Assembly: GCA_029465975.1 (NCBI GenBank)
Contig: CM055728.1
Span: forward strand, 6,594,261 to 6,658,260
Origin: Dallia pectoralis
Lineage: Eukaryota; Chordata; Actinopteri; Esociformes; Umbridae
Length of the DNA stretch: 64,000 nt
Direction of reading: 5' to 3'
In this document: one piece after another, positions 30,987 to 64,000 of the stretch
How the letters are laid out: every line of letters starts with the position of its first letter
Numbering within the stretch: position 1 is the stretch's first letter
Made by a program: the position numbers and the translations under genes
The notes under the pieces: generated by a model
Databases searched by the model: none
Seen by the model: only the letters and a program-made list of their open reading frames with translations
What the model was told of the DNA's origin: nothing

Positions 30987-32789
30987 TTTAAACCATTCTC
31001 ATCTATCTCTCTTTCTCTCGTTATATATATATATATATATGCCACATTTTAAATTTTTTGAAAAGCCTGTTGCTAAGACTTGCTAAGCTTAGCAGGCTCT
31101 ACAGATGAACATGTTTACTGTTTTAGCAGCTTACTGTACTTTTTCACTTTTAGAGCTGTGAGGCTGTTTACTCCAGTGTGTCCGGACTTAAAGCTCATCT
31201 AGCCAATTGTAACCAGGTAGGGACATCAGAGGTGTGTATTCATTCAGCCAAATATATAATTTCAGTTGCAAAGTGTTTCAAAACTTCAGTTGGTTCCCTT
31301 CCTGTTCCGGTCTGTAGGGCAAAAGCATTTCATAACAATTATGTTTTCTTGTGGTACAAAAACATGCCCGGGAGGCAGCATAACTGAAATGTATTCAACA
31401 ATATGTGACCCAATATTGGTGTTTAGAAACAGCTTCTTACCCACTAGGGTGTGCTTCTGTGTGCCACAGGCAGGGGGCGATGCAGGGAAGTACACATGCT
31501 TACTGTGCCAGAAGGAGTTCACCTCAGAAAGCGGAGTCAAGTACCATATTAGCAAGACACATTCGCAGGTGACACTAACCTACACAACACAGAGGGCACT
31601 ACTGTGCATAAACAGACACACAGATAAGGCAAATGTACCCAGAACTCATAGATCACTCACAGATAAGAATAAAATAAATTAACCATAACTCACTGGTGAT
31701 ACCAACTTACATACCCACTCACTCACAGATGACACTAATATGTATACATACCCACTCACTCACAGATGACACTAATATACATACATATCCACTCACACAC
31801 AGATGACACTAATATGTATACATACCCACTCACTCACAGATGACACTAATATGTATACATACTCACTCACTCACAGATTACACTAATAAGTATACATATC
31901 TACTCACTCACAGATGACACTAATATATATACATACCCACTCACTCACAGATGACACTAATATATATACATACCCACTCACTCACAGATGACACTAATAT
32001 GTATACATACCCACTCACTCACAGATGACACTAACATGTATACATACCCACTCACTCACAGATGACACTAATATATATACATACCCACTCACTCACAGAT
32101 GACACTAATATATATACATACCCACTCACTCACAGATGACACTAATATATATACATACCCACTCACTCACAGATGACACTAATATGTATACATGTCCACT
32201 CACTCACAGATGACACTAATATATATACATACCCACTCACTCACAGATGACACTAATATGTATACATACCCACTTACTCACAGATGGAATATGGAAATAT
32301 GGAAACAATTGACAGTTACTTTAGGCATATAATAAAGATACCTGTATGCGAATAAAACGCAGGTGTTTGTCAAACACTTCTTTCTCTCTCTTAACTTTTC
32401 CATACATTATGCAGAACTGGTTTCGAGCCTCCACCCACACAGTGCCCAGCAGCACCAATAAAAGTAATCCGCCGGATTACCACGGGCTAGAGGAATCTGA
32501 GGTAAAGAACGGAGCCACCACTGGAAAGAAAAGAGGCCGAAAGCCCAAAGAGCGCCCCCCAGAGGTCAAACCAGCTCAAACCAAGACTTTGTTCGGTGAC
32601 ACACAAAACACTGTAACCACCCTGAACCAAAGCCCAACCCACGCCCCGAACATGGCCCAGGGCGATCCCCACGTCCTCGTCCCGACAGAGACGGGGGACT
32701 ACCCAGGGAGCCCGACACTAAACAGACCGCCCAGCCATCGCACCCTAAGGAGGGCTAAGCCCAACAGGGAGCCCTCTTCATCCGAATAG
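10139..32789 (+). CDS. znf512b: znf512b: zinc finger protein 512B (5' end outside window), 14 coding exons
   Basis: Joining the exons 10139-10267, 10492-10664, 12896-13236, 13400-13471, 14626-14775, 14944-15071, 19351-19443, 27987-28085, 28844-29086, 29619-29942, 30273-30374, 31154-31216, 31470-31568 and 32415-32789 gives one frame of about 800 residues with GT-AG junctions and matching phases throughout. The product has eight fingers in four pairs, a RRKQKTPKK motif, a conserved block ending in DDLVP and a basic [13 protein letters not shown] tail. Order and sequence match vertebrate ZNF512B as I know it, and the downstream neighbour uckl1 agrees with the human gene order. Family knowledge: nuclear chromatin protein that binds RBBP4/NuRD through the RRKQ motif. 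Unlike human, the segment before RRKQ lacks the long VTKP-type repeat and has (SPNT)9 instead. The start codon lies upstream of the window or was not recognised. Confidence 0.93.
10355..10398. repeat. Perfect 20-bp inverted repeat with 4-nt loop
   Basis: The arm CCTAAATGCGCTGAAAGTAG (10355-10374) is followed by the loop TGTC and the exact reverse complement (10379-10398). It lies in the 224-bp intron between znf512b exons A and B, so the pre-mRNA would form a stable hairpin there. It could be a tiny palindromic repeat or MITE remnant. Confidence 0.9.
10492..10664 (+). CDS. znf512b: znf512b exon B: zinc finger 2 (C2H2)
   Basis: Acceptor CCATCTCCCAG and donor GTGACC. Enters in phase 0, leaves in phase 2. 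Encodes [16 protein letters not shown] followed by HKLWNH, a C-x2-C/H-x4-H finger, then a Lys/Pro-rich linker ending VKGTVKK. Its last two bases join the first base of the exon at 12896 to make an Arg codon. Confidence 0.9.
10783..11584. mobile_element. Inverted-repeat-flanked DNA element (MITE-like), about 0.8 kb
   Basis: The left end AATTCACCTTTGGCTAAGCC (10783-10802) recurs as its reverse complement at 11565-11584. An internal inverted repeat around CAGCCAAGAACGA/TCGTTCTTGGCTG lies at 10840-10873. No clear target-site duplication was found, so the superfamily is open. Open frames inside (10866-11180 plus, 11285-11545 minus) match nothing I recognise. It lies in the intron between znf512b exons B and C. 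Confidence 0.65.
11687..12723. repeat. G-rich ~10-bp minisatellite in a znf512b intron
   Basis: About 1 kb of GTGGATCAGG, GTGGGCCAGT and GTGGGTCAGG-type 10-mers with some 9- and 11-mers. The + (transcribed RNA) strand is dense in GGG runs 4-10 bases apart, a pattern permissive for G-quadruplexes. Long open frames appear in all three + frames because the units lack stops. They are not genes. The array ends about 170 bp before the acceptor of exon C. Confidence 0.95.
12896..13236 (+). CDS. znf512b: znf512b exon C: Ser/Pro-rich linker with SPNT repeats
   Basis: Acceptor CCCGTCCAG; donor GTAAGAG. Enters after phase 2 and leaves in phase 1. Encodes a low-complexity Ser/Pro/Lys linker beginning [12 protein letters not shown], nine copies of Ser-Pro-Asn-Thr, then an acidic stretch DEDNDRTRH leading into the RRKQ motif of the next exon. 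The frame is confirmed by the match of the RTRH-RRKQK junction to human ZNF512B. Confidence 0.88.
13047..13154 (+). repeat. znf512b: Coding 12-bp minisatellite, 9 x (Ser-Pro-Asn-Thr)
   Basis: Nine head-to-tail 12-bp units of the type TCTCCGAACACC, the first with CCA and several ending in ACG. Twelve bases equal four codons, so copy-number change keeps the frame. Near-identity of the units suggests recent expansion. Each unit carries an S/T-P site. Confidence 0.95.
13400..13471 (+). CDS. znf512b: znf512b exon D: NuRD-interaction motif
   Basis: Acceptor TTGAGCCAG, donor GTAGAC. Enters after one base, leaves in phase 1. With the preceding base it encodes [12 protein letters not shown] followed by [12 protein letters not shown], nearly identical to human ZNF512B. 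RRKQ-x2-P is the class of motif known to contact RBBP4 in the NuRD complex. The intron cuts the first Arg codon of the motif. Confidence 0.93.
13472..14625. other. Intron with a decayed retroelement-like repeat (about 14190-14600)
   Basis: Most of this intron shows nothing recognisable. About 14190-14600 (AACTTTATTGTTATTATACAG, AGCAGTGCAAAAAG, GAAACTGTTCCTGAGCCTGC) resembles a dispersed repeat common in fish genomes. I cannot name the family with certainty, and the open frames in it have no support. Confidence 0.4.
14626..14775 (+). CDS. znf512b: znf512b exon E: charged linker
   Basis: Acceptor CTCTGTTCCAG, donor GTAAAG. Enters after one base, leaves in phase 1. Encodes [17 protein letters not shown] and a polar Pro-rich tail ending TNALQ. 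It corresponds to the LVKAEDKARVHRSKK segment of human ZNF512B. No fold is expected. Confidence 0.85.
14944..15071 (+). CDS. znf512b: znf512b exon F: zinc finger 3 (CCHC)
   Basis: Acceptor TCACATGCAG, donor GTTAGT. Enters after one base, leaves in phase 0. Encodes [15 protein letters not shown] followed by [14 protein letters not shown], a finger with C-x2-C and H-x4-C, closely matching human. Confidence 0.92.
15072..16135. other. Intronic sequence, nothing recognised
   Basis: AT-rich, with a short tandem echo TGCATTGAATATTTGGCATTA near 15815-15890. No exon, RNA gene or transposon end identified. Confidence 0.5.
16144..17232. mobile_element. Non-autonomous hAT element (outer), 1.09 kb, with TSD
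   Basis: Inverted ends TAGGGCTGT (16144-16152 and, reversed, 17224-17232) are continued by GTCGACTAA-type subterminal motifs on both sides (about 16204-16214 and 17202-17212). The 8-bp target site GTATAGAA is duplicated at 16136-16143 and 17233-17240. No transposase remains, so it is a MITE-like derivative. A second hAT is nested inside it (16422-16907). Confidence 0.88.
16422..16907. mobile_element. Small non-autonomous hAT nested in the outer hAT
   Basis: Ends TAGAGGTCTGC and, reversed, TAGAGGTCTGCACGGGC; the 8-bp target site CACCACAC is duplicated at 16414-16421 and 16908-16915. Subterminal sequence is unusual, with many GGGTTCGGGT-like runs on each side. Non-coding. Its insertion postdates the outer element. 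Confidence 0.87.
17245..17940 (+). pseudogene. Tc1/mariner transposase fragment, frameshifted
   Basis: Plus-strand frames encode [14 protein letters not shown], then [27 protein letters not shown] (second catalytic Asp) and, after a frame change near 17548, [14 protein letters not shown] (third catalytic acid). The order matches fish Tc1 transposases. The N-terminal DNA-binding part is absent, and at least two frameshifts make it dead. The 3' part, to TGTGAATACTTTCTGGATGC near 17930, matches the usual Tc1 flank. Confidence 0.82.
17941..19350. other. Intron with a retroelement 3' tail near 18290-18560
   Basis: Around 18500-18560, TTCCTTGTATCTGT and GCAATAAAGCTGATTCTGAT match a 3' terminus found on many fish non-LTR retroelement copies, here a truncated + strand copy. 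The remainder shows nothing recognisable. Confidence 0.45.
19351..19443 (+). CDS. znf512b: znf512b exon G: zinc finger 4 (C2H2)
   Basis: Acceptor TTCGTTGTAG, donor GTACAC; phase 0 both ends (31 codons). Encodes [14 protein letters not shown] then [16 protein letters not shown], a C-x2-C/H-x4-H finger matching human. A short CA run starts inside the donor. Confidence 0.93.
19796..23148. repeat. 94-bp AT-rich minisatellite, about 35 copies
   Basis: Units contain ATATGTGAATATATATAACG, TTACATGTCATTTAGC, AATACCCAC, TAGTGAGATCACCCATC and AGTGTGTTTATTATG. Variants (TTCAATAAT/TTTATTAAT, CCAG/CTAG, the AAACCTAG insertion) recur in blocks, so multi-unit segments were duplicated. A rearranged stretch lies at 20680-20800. 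It lies in the intron between exons G and H. Confidence 0.97.
23149..23690. other. Intronic sequence, nothing recognised
   Basis: No exon, repeat or transposon end identified; open frames have no support. Confidence 0.45.
23690..24112. repeat. Degenerate TGTGCTGTGTGTATTTG tandem repeat
   Basis: Interspersed units of GTGATTGTTTATGTGTGCTG and TGTGTATTTGCTGTGTTT, varying in spacing, with a higher-order duplication: about 23870-23960 resembles 23960-24060. The Cys/Val-rich open frames are artefacts. Confidence 0.9.
24113..26680. other. Large intron segment with a dispersed duplicated motif
   Basis: A roughly 90-bp motif (GTGGGAAATCACAGCAG ... GACCTTGTTGTTGTAGCTG) occurs at about 24155-24250 and again at 24540-24635. 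This suggests copies of an unnamed repeat. The rest, to 26680, contains no exon or repeat I can name. Confidence 0.4.
26690..27100 (-). pseudogene. Decayed non-LTR reverse-transcriptase fragment
   Basis: The minus strand encodes [19 protein letters not shown], resembling the DFSSAFNTI-type RT motif of fish LINEs, followed by degenerate frames. It is short, with no catalytic FADD-type box and no element ends. Clade not determined; call tentative. Confidence 0.4.
27101..27986. other. Intronic sequence, nothing recognised
   Basis: No supported feature. A poly-C run at 27959-27970 precedes the pyrimidine tract of the exon H acceptor. Confidence 0.45.
27987..28085 (+). CDS. znf512b: znf512b exon H: helical linker and first half of zinc finger 5
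   Basis: Acceptor CTCCCTCCTCCAG, donor GTATGT; phase 0 both ends. Encodes [20 protein letters not shown] and then PSK. The charged, probably helical segment matches EERERLRKVLKQMGRL of human ZNF512B. The next exon completes the finger. Confidence 0.92.
28306..28690. repeat. 25-bp minisatellite, about 15 copies
   Basis: Units of ACATCAGTGTGTTTATGTCA plus ATGAC or ATAAG, with a 1-bp deletion near 28522. Intronic, between exons H and I. Confidence 0.95.
28844..29086 (+). CDS. znf512b: znf512b exon I: zinc fingers 5 (end) and 6
   Basis: Acceptor CGTCAACACAG, donor GTACGA; phase 0 both ends. Completes finger 5 ([20 protein letters not shown]-x4-C with exon H, last ligand Cys), then [19 protein letters not shown] with RTEH as finger 6 (C2H2). 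A Pro/Thr/Asn-rich disordered tail follows. Confidence 0.93.
29087..29618. other. Intron, nothing recognised
   Basis: Ordinary intronic sequence between znf512b exons I and J. Confidence 0.5.
29619..29942 (+). CDS. znf512b: znf512b exon J: acidic/basic linker and conserved FERTPSGR block
   Basis: Acceptor CCATATTCCAG, donor GTATGA; phase 0 both ends (108 codons). Begins with a polar stretch and an [17 protein letters not shown] charged repeat. Then comes [34 protein letters not shown] and [10 protein letters not shown], close to human ZNF512B. The block's biochemical role is not evident from sequence. The charge-repeat coding DNA is itself a GAGGAGAGA repeat, so length variation is likely. 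Confidence 0.94.
29955..30248. repeat. CA-rich tandem repeat with longer units
   Basis: CACACA tracts separated by GACTCAAATACATA / GACTTACATACA motifs in a higher-order repeat. It starts about 15 bp after the exon J donor and runs to 24 bp before the exon K acceptor, filling nearly the whole intron. Confidence 0.93.
30273..30374 (+). CDS. znf512b: znf512b exon K: start of zinc finger 7
   Basis: Acceptor CTGTCCTCCAG, donor GTAAGA; phase 0 both ends. Encodes [20 protein letters not shown] and [14 protein letters not shown], matching [20 protein letters not shown] of human. The first Cys of finger 7 is in CCSNG. Confidence 0.93.
30406..31041. repeat. (TA)n/(CT)n minisatellite with ACTTTAAACCATTATTATCT core
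   Basis: Repeated blocks of TACTTTAAACCATTATTATC, then CTCTCT of variable length, then a TA run of up to about 45 bp. The first recognisable core, CTACTTCAAACCATTCTTATC, starts about 25 bp after the exon K donor. AT dinucleotide runs could extrude or destabilise. The Tyr/Ile-rich frames are artefacts. Confidence 0.96.
31154..31216 (+). CDS. znf512b: znf512b exon L: end of zinc finger 7 (CCHC)
   Basis: Acceptor TTTTCACTTTTAG, donor GTAGGG; phase 0 both ends (21 codons). Encodes [19 protein letters not shown], completing a C-x4-C/H-x4-C finger with exon K. The intron splits the finger at the same place as the one splitting finger 5. Confidence 0.92.
31470..31568 (+). CDS. znf512b: znf512b exon M: zinc finger 8 (C2H2)
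   Basis: Acceptor GTGTGCCACAG, donor GTGACA; phase 0 both ends. Encodes [12 protein letters not shown] followed by [15 protein letters not shown], a C-x2-C/H-x4-H finger. The sequence around its donor seems to have seeded the 37-bp array just downstream. Confidence 0.93.
31683..32286. repeat. 37-bp minisatellite, about 16 copies, donor-like unit
   Basis: Units of CACTCACTCACAGATGACAC followed by TAATATGTATACATACC. The core CACAGATGACACTAA resembles the donor of exon M (CGCAG|GTGACACTAA, 31564-31578), with G of the GT changed to A. The first, most divergent unit near 31690 still reads GGTGATACCAAC. The array fills most of the intron up to the last exon. Confidence 0.93.
32415..32789 (+). CDS. 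znf512b: znf512b exon N: last coding exon, basic AT-hook-like tail
   Basis: Acceptor ACATTATGCAG; phase 0; 124 codons then TAG. Begins [11 protein letters not shown], like NWFRTSADPPP in human after the last finger, followed by [14 protein letters not shown], a GRKP core of AT-hook type found in the human protein. The remaining Pro/Thr/Asn-rich tail is not conserved enough to assign. Confidence 0.93.
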   Translation, partial: NWFRASTHTVPSSTNKSNPPDYHGLEESEVKNGATTGKKRGRKPKERPPEVKPAQTKTLFGDTQNTVTTLNQSPTHAPNMAQGDPHVLVPTETGDYPGSPTLNRPPSHRTLRRAKPNREPSSSE

Positions 32790-35700
32790 TCATCATTCAC
32801 CCACCTGTGACTCAGAGAGGACGTCATCCATCCACATTATGCCAGTCAGCTCACAGACGTTTTGGACACCTCAATGACCGTCAGAATAGGAAGCTAGATG
32901 GAACTGCAGAGGACTAAATCATTTGTTTGTGTGTTTCACTTGTCTGATCTTTGTTATTTTAATCCAAGGTTTTGTGTCCCCTTATATTTACTAATATAAC
33001 CTTTTTTTCTCCATTCCATTTCAATGTATCCTTTCAGATAAGCTATTGACAACTGGGGTTCATAGTAATCGAAGTTCAAAATCCCACTCTACATGAATAG
33101 CATAGCAACAAATGTAGAGTTTCTGTTGCATTTGACCTATTCTACATGTCTGTAGATTAATGTTGTGTTTGCTCGATTTTTCGAAGGATATTCTAAAGCA
33201 TGGTAATTTACTGCTGGTGTTTTTACAACGGATATACTGTACCTTGTATATACAATATCTATACCTATATACTCAAAGCAATGCCGTCATCTATCTTCTT
33301 TCAAGGCAAAATTGTCAAATTTGGGTCTAAAGCATTCACACCCAGCAGTTATAGTTTTTTTTCCTTGTTTGCTTTTCATTTTGGCAGCTGAATGCCCAAA
33401 TTGATAGCTTTTTATAATTCTGCTACGGTGCAATTTGCTAGTTTGTATTCATTAGCTTTCTATCCATGGTTTAAGTATATGAAAGATCACACTGTAACAC
33501 ACATGTAACTATTTTTAGCATACATTGGCTGTGGCTAAGTCTTTGTTGGGTGTTTTTTGTTCATGTAAAGAATTTACATTGAAATATAGGAAATTAGAAT
33601 ATTTTTTTCAAAATATGAATTCATTGAATTTCAGACACATTTCTCTTGTGTGACTCAACATTTTTACACTAAAATCTATATCTATACCAAGACATTTAAA
33701 ATGTATATCCACAAAGTATGAAAATGTCTAGATTTTGTTAAATATACTGTAGGTTTTAACTGCTGATGTTACACATAAAAAAACACAAATTAATTCTAAC
33801 CGTTGGAAAGTATTTCACAAGAGCTCCTGTAGTGGCACCACTGCAGTAAAATCAAAATGAGCTGTGGCCAGTTTGGAGCTCAAAGACTTAAATCTCTGGT
33901 TGTTCTGGAAAAATATTCTCGTCTGAATTAACACATTTAGGGAAGGGAGCTGCAGTTCACTTTTTATAATGAATCCCCTTTGGAAATGCAATTTTAGGAA
34001 ACTGAAGAAGAAACCCATGCAAATGAAGCTTTAGTTTTGGATGTTATAAATGAGGGACCTATTCCCTGTCACTAAAAGACTTGTCTTGCACTTTAACCCT
34101 CGACCCTTTGCTCCCTTCTCTGTGATTTGTCTATTTGCACTCGAAGATCACTGCTTATCTTTCACTTAATGCGCTGCATAGAAGTTGCCCATAGTCCAAT
34201 GTCTCAGATATGCGCTCTAAAATTCAAATCATAACCATTATTGATATAGAAGCAAATGTAAACACAGAGCTATTTGTACTTCAAACAGAGCTTCCAATAT
34301 TTATATTTTAACCCCTGACTAGAATGGAAACAACAATAGTTTACAAAAAATATATATCAGGATCTCTGTGTCCCGCTTCACAACCTGGTGCAATGAAGAA
34401 AAATGGTGTCAATAAAAACAAACAAATAAGCCATAAATGACCCTCAGCAATTTTACATGTTCTAGAGTGTTCTACCAGTCATGAATATATGAGCATACAG
34501 GAATGAAGTCTAAATGAAATATCTTTAATTTATTAAATGATGCTAATGTGCAATCAGAGAATATACATATTTTATCTATAATAAATACTAAAAGTAGATT
34601 ACTTGAATTCACAAAAACTAGTAATAATTAGACAAAAATCCAATTCCCTAAAATTGTTAATTTATATTTATATGAACTAAGCAGAATCACTTGTTCTCTC
34701 AAAGCAGCAAATCTATTTTCTAATCAATTGTGTATATTATGTAGTTAATCTGATAACAGTGGAAGTATGTGAAGTGAAGTTTCCTTTTGATTTCCTTTGA
34801 TTTGATTTTCCTTAAATCAAAGGCATAATGTCATACATTTTATCTCCTACAAACACAGGTGCTTAACGAAACAAAACCCCTTTATTGTTTTGTGTTATTT
34901 GTGCTCATATACTGTATATCACCAGTGCAATGGAATATCACTAATTCATTTTTCAATGGTCAAATGATGGGTTTCATTCATTATTGTCTTCGTCATCTTT
35001 GGGAGGATTGTTTTAAGAAAAGAACTGACTAAAGGCTATCCGTCTCCTACTGGGGGATTTAATCAATCCACATTCAATTGCATAGCAATTAAAAACGTTC
35101 CTAATAAACACCTGAAAATGCATTGACATGTACTGATGAGTAGCTTACACTATTTCTTCAGACCTAGTCTTTAACTATGGTCTAGCGACTAGGCTTTGTC
35201 TGGAGAATGAGAAAGATGGCTGGAATTCAGTTGCAGCTACAGTTATGTTTTACAAATGCAGAAATATTCAAATAAATGTATATGAAATGCTACAAATGAA
35301 TTCCAACCCTTGATTTTGAGATTAGTTCAATAACTGTTACTTGTTGGGTGTCAGTGTGGAGCTTTGGCACAGTACCACTGGTTGTTTGTTGGATTGGTTA
35401 CGTCATATTGACTGCAATTGTTTAGCTAAAAATCCTTGGTGTTTACTTTAATGTTTTACCACTGCGTACCATGGTGGATATTCTGATATACTTAATTTCA
35501 CATGTTATATCTGTCTTCCTTGATGTGGCAGACACACATCCCGCAGTTTGAGCTAAGCTAGAATACAGCAGAAACTGCAAAGACATTGATAGTACAGCAA
35601 TACATCATATTTTGTTGGTCATGTTGGCTTGCTAATATATTGGTATCCCGTGCAATGTACACGTTTAAATGGCTTATTTATTTCACCGACCCAATGTCTT

Positions 35701-36302
35701 TGTTTGCTTAAAATTGTTGCTTTTTCAATTTCTAGGTGACAAATAAATTACGAAGGTAGAGTTGAAGTTCATCAAATATTATGGTATGTGTTGACGTACA
35801 CTGTTGATTTAAGTTTGACGATGCACATTACATTGAGATTTTCAGGACACACTTATTGAGAATCCATTTGTCGACGGGTCAACAAGGAGGTGTGTGTGTG
35901 TTTTGTATTAGGTGCACTTACTATCCCATGAAATAGGCTTGAATTAGGAGTGTTGTCGCCAGAGCTTTTTAGTCGTCTGGATTGTGTGTTGTGTGACTTT
36001 TTTACCTTGAGAGTCCATAGCTAAAGTGTCTTCCTTTTTCACCAAAATTATATGTTCCCCTTTAAATGGTTTGCCTTACAAACTTAACAGGCTTCAGATT
36101 ACTCTTTTGGGATGCTAAACACTTAGTTATGTTGATAAGAATAACTGCAATTTTTCAATTAGAAATTGTTTTCCCTATGTTGGACTTGTTTATATCTGAA
36201 CCTAACTAGTGAGGCACTATACCTCCTCTGAATCTCAACTGTTAAACATTTGAAAAATTGTTGTATTACCTGTGCGTTAGTATTCCTGAACCTATTAATA
36301 AA
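32790..36302 (+). other. znf512b: znf512b 3' UTR (probable) and flank
   Basis: No gene or repeat array is seen in this AT-rich region. AATAAA signals occur at 34411, 35103, 35271, 35742 and 36297, so alternative 3' ends from about 1.6 to 3.5 kb are possible. Which are used cannot be told from sequence. Confidence 0.55.
36297..36302 (+). terminator. znf512b: Candidate distal poly(A) signal of znf512b
   Basis: AATAAA followed within 35 bases by the GT-rich stretch ATTCTGTGTATGGTTTGC. It is the last such signal before the uckl1 promoter motif at 36661. Confidence 0.45.
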
Positions 36303-36660
36303 TATGTTGTTGACTAATTCTGTGTATGGTTTGCTGAATACACACGCAGGTCATCATGTTTAGTTAATCCATTTCAAGATTCACAATGTTTCATCATAAA
36401 TAGCATTAAATACGAAATTATTATTGTAATGTTTTGTTATAGACATGTTCCTGAACCACATCCATGATTACCTCGGCCCGGCAAACATAAGTCAACTTCC
36501 TTCTGTCAACTGGAGGAAGAACCTGTTGAATAGAACCATTTATAAATGCGAACCCGTATGTGGTTCAGATCCGACATATGGACATGGACGGCATGCTGGT
36601 ACTACAAGTCCTTCAAGGTCGCTTGTGCTCGGACATTCGTTTATTTGACTGTGTCATTTA

Positions 36661-36689
36661 ACTACAACCCCCAGAATGCACTGCGGGTG
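36661..36689 (+). promoter_or_regulatory. uckl1: ZNF143/THAP11-type promoter element
   Basis: ACTACAA followed by CCCAGAATGCACTGCGGG closely matches the long ZNF143 (Staf) site, which typically sits within 100 bp of housekeeping-gene start sites. It lies 38 bp upstream of the ATG of a candidate uckl1 first exon. A second ACTACAAGTCC half-motif lies at 36601. Together they argue for a TATA-less promoter here. Confidence 0.75.
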
Positions 36690-36726
36690 CCCGTCTCCAG
36701 ACAGCTGATTGTCAAATACGGGAACA

Positions 36727-64000
<27,274 letters not shown>

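Noticed and set aside
36445..36648. 67-codon open frame next to the uckl1 promoter motif
   Set aside because: No recognised similarity and no donor at its end; the region is better read as promoter and 5' UTR.

Overview
This is vertebrate nuclear DNA, almost certainly from a teleost fish. It has long GT-AG introns, hAT, Tc1/mariner and non-LTR transposon remnants of types common in fish, a tRNA-derived SINE and very abundant tandem repeats. I cannot resolve the species. No prokaryotic or viral gene is visible.

Two protein-coding genes lie head-to-tail on the + strand. The first is znf512b, about 10139-32789. Fourteen coding exons can be placed with consistent phases, and the 5' coding exons lie upstream of the window. 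It encodes a chromatin-associated zinc-finger protein with four pairs of fingers, an RRKQ-type NuRD-interaction motif, a conserved block ending in DDLVP and a basic AT-hook-like tail. The second is uckl1 (uridine-cytidine kinase-like 1), from about 36727 past the right edge. It carries the P-loop nucleoside-kinase domain and the first part of the UPRTase-like domain. The same order (ZNF512B next to UCKL1) is known in human, which supports both names. The genes are tightly spaced. The last poly(A) signal of znf512b, at 36297, lies about 360 bp before a ZNF143/THAP11-type promoter motif at 36661. Two candidate uckl1 first exons (36727-36806 and 46684-46742) both end in phase 2 and both fit the shared exon 2 at 51898.

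Layout: 1-5240, hAT element with terminal repeats and target-site duplication, then a Tc1 relic; 5438-10120, 53-bp minisatellite running up to a znf512b splice acceptor; 10139-32789, znf512b exons among minisatellites and transposons, including a hAT nested in a hAT; 32790-36660, 3' UTR and short intergenic region; 36661-64000, uckl1, whose introns hold a decayed 3.3-kb non-LTR retrotransposon, a 450-bp TG run, a 36-bp array, another hAT-in-hAT nest and several arrays. Roughly a quarter or more of the window is tandem repeat.

The most unusual signal is the relation of the arrays to splice sites. A 54-bp array in uckl1 duplicates the end of an exon together with its 5' splice site. It stays open in the exon's reading frame (54 bp = 18 codons), and 14 of 20 extra donor copies have GT changed to AT. 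A 37-bp array in znf512b appears to derive from the donor of the exon ending at 31568, again with GT changed to AT in the amplified copies. A 23-bp array starts exactly at the donor of the last visible uckl1 exon and keeps GT in every visible copy.
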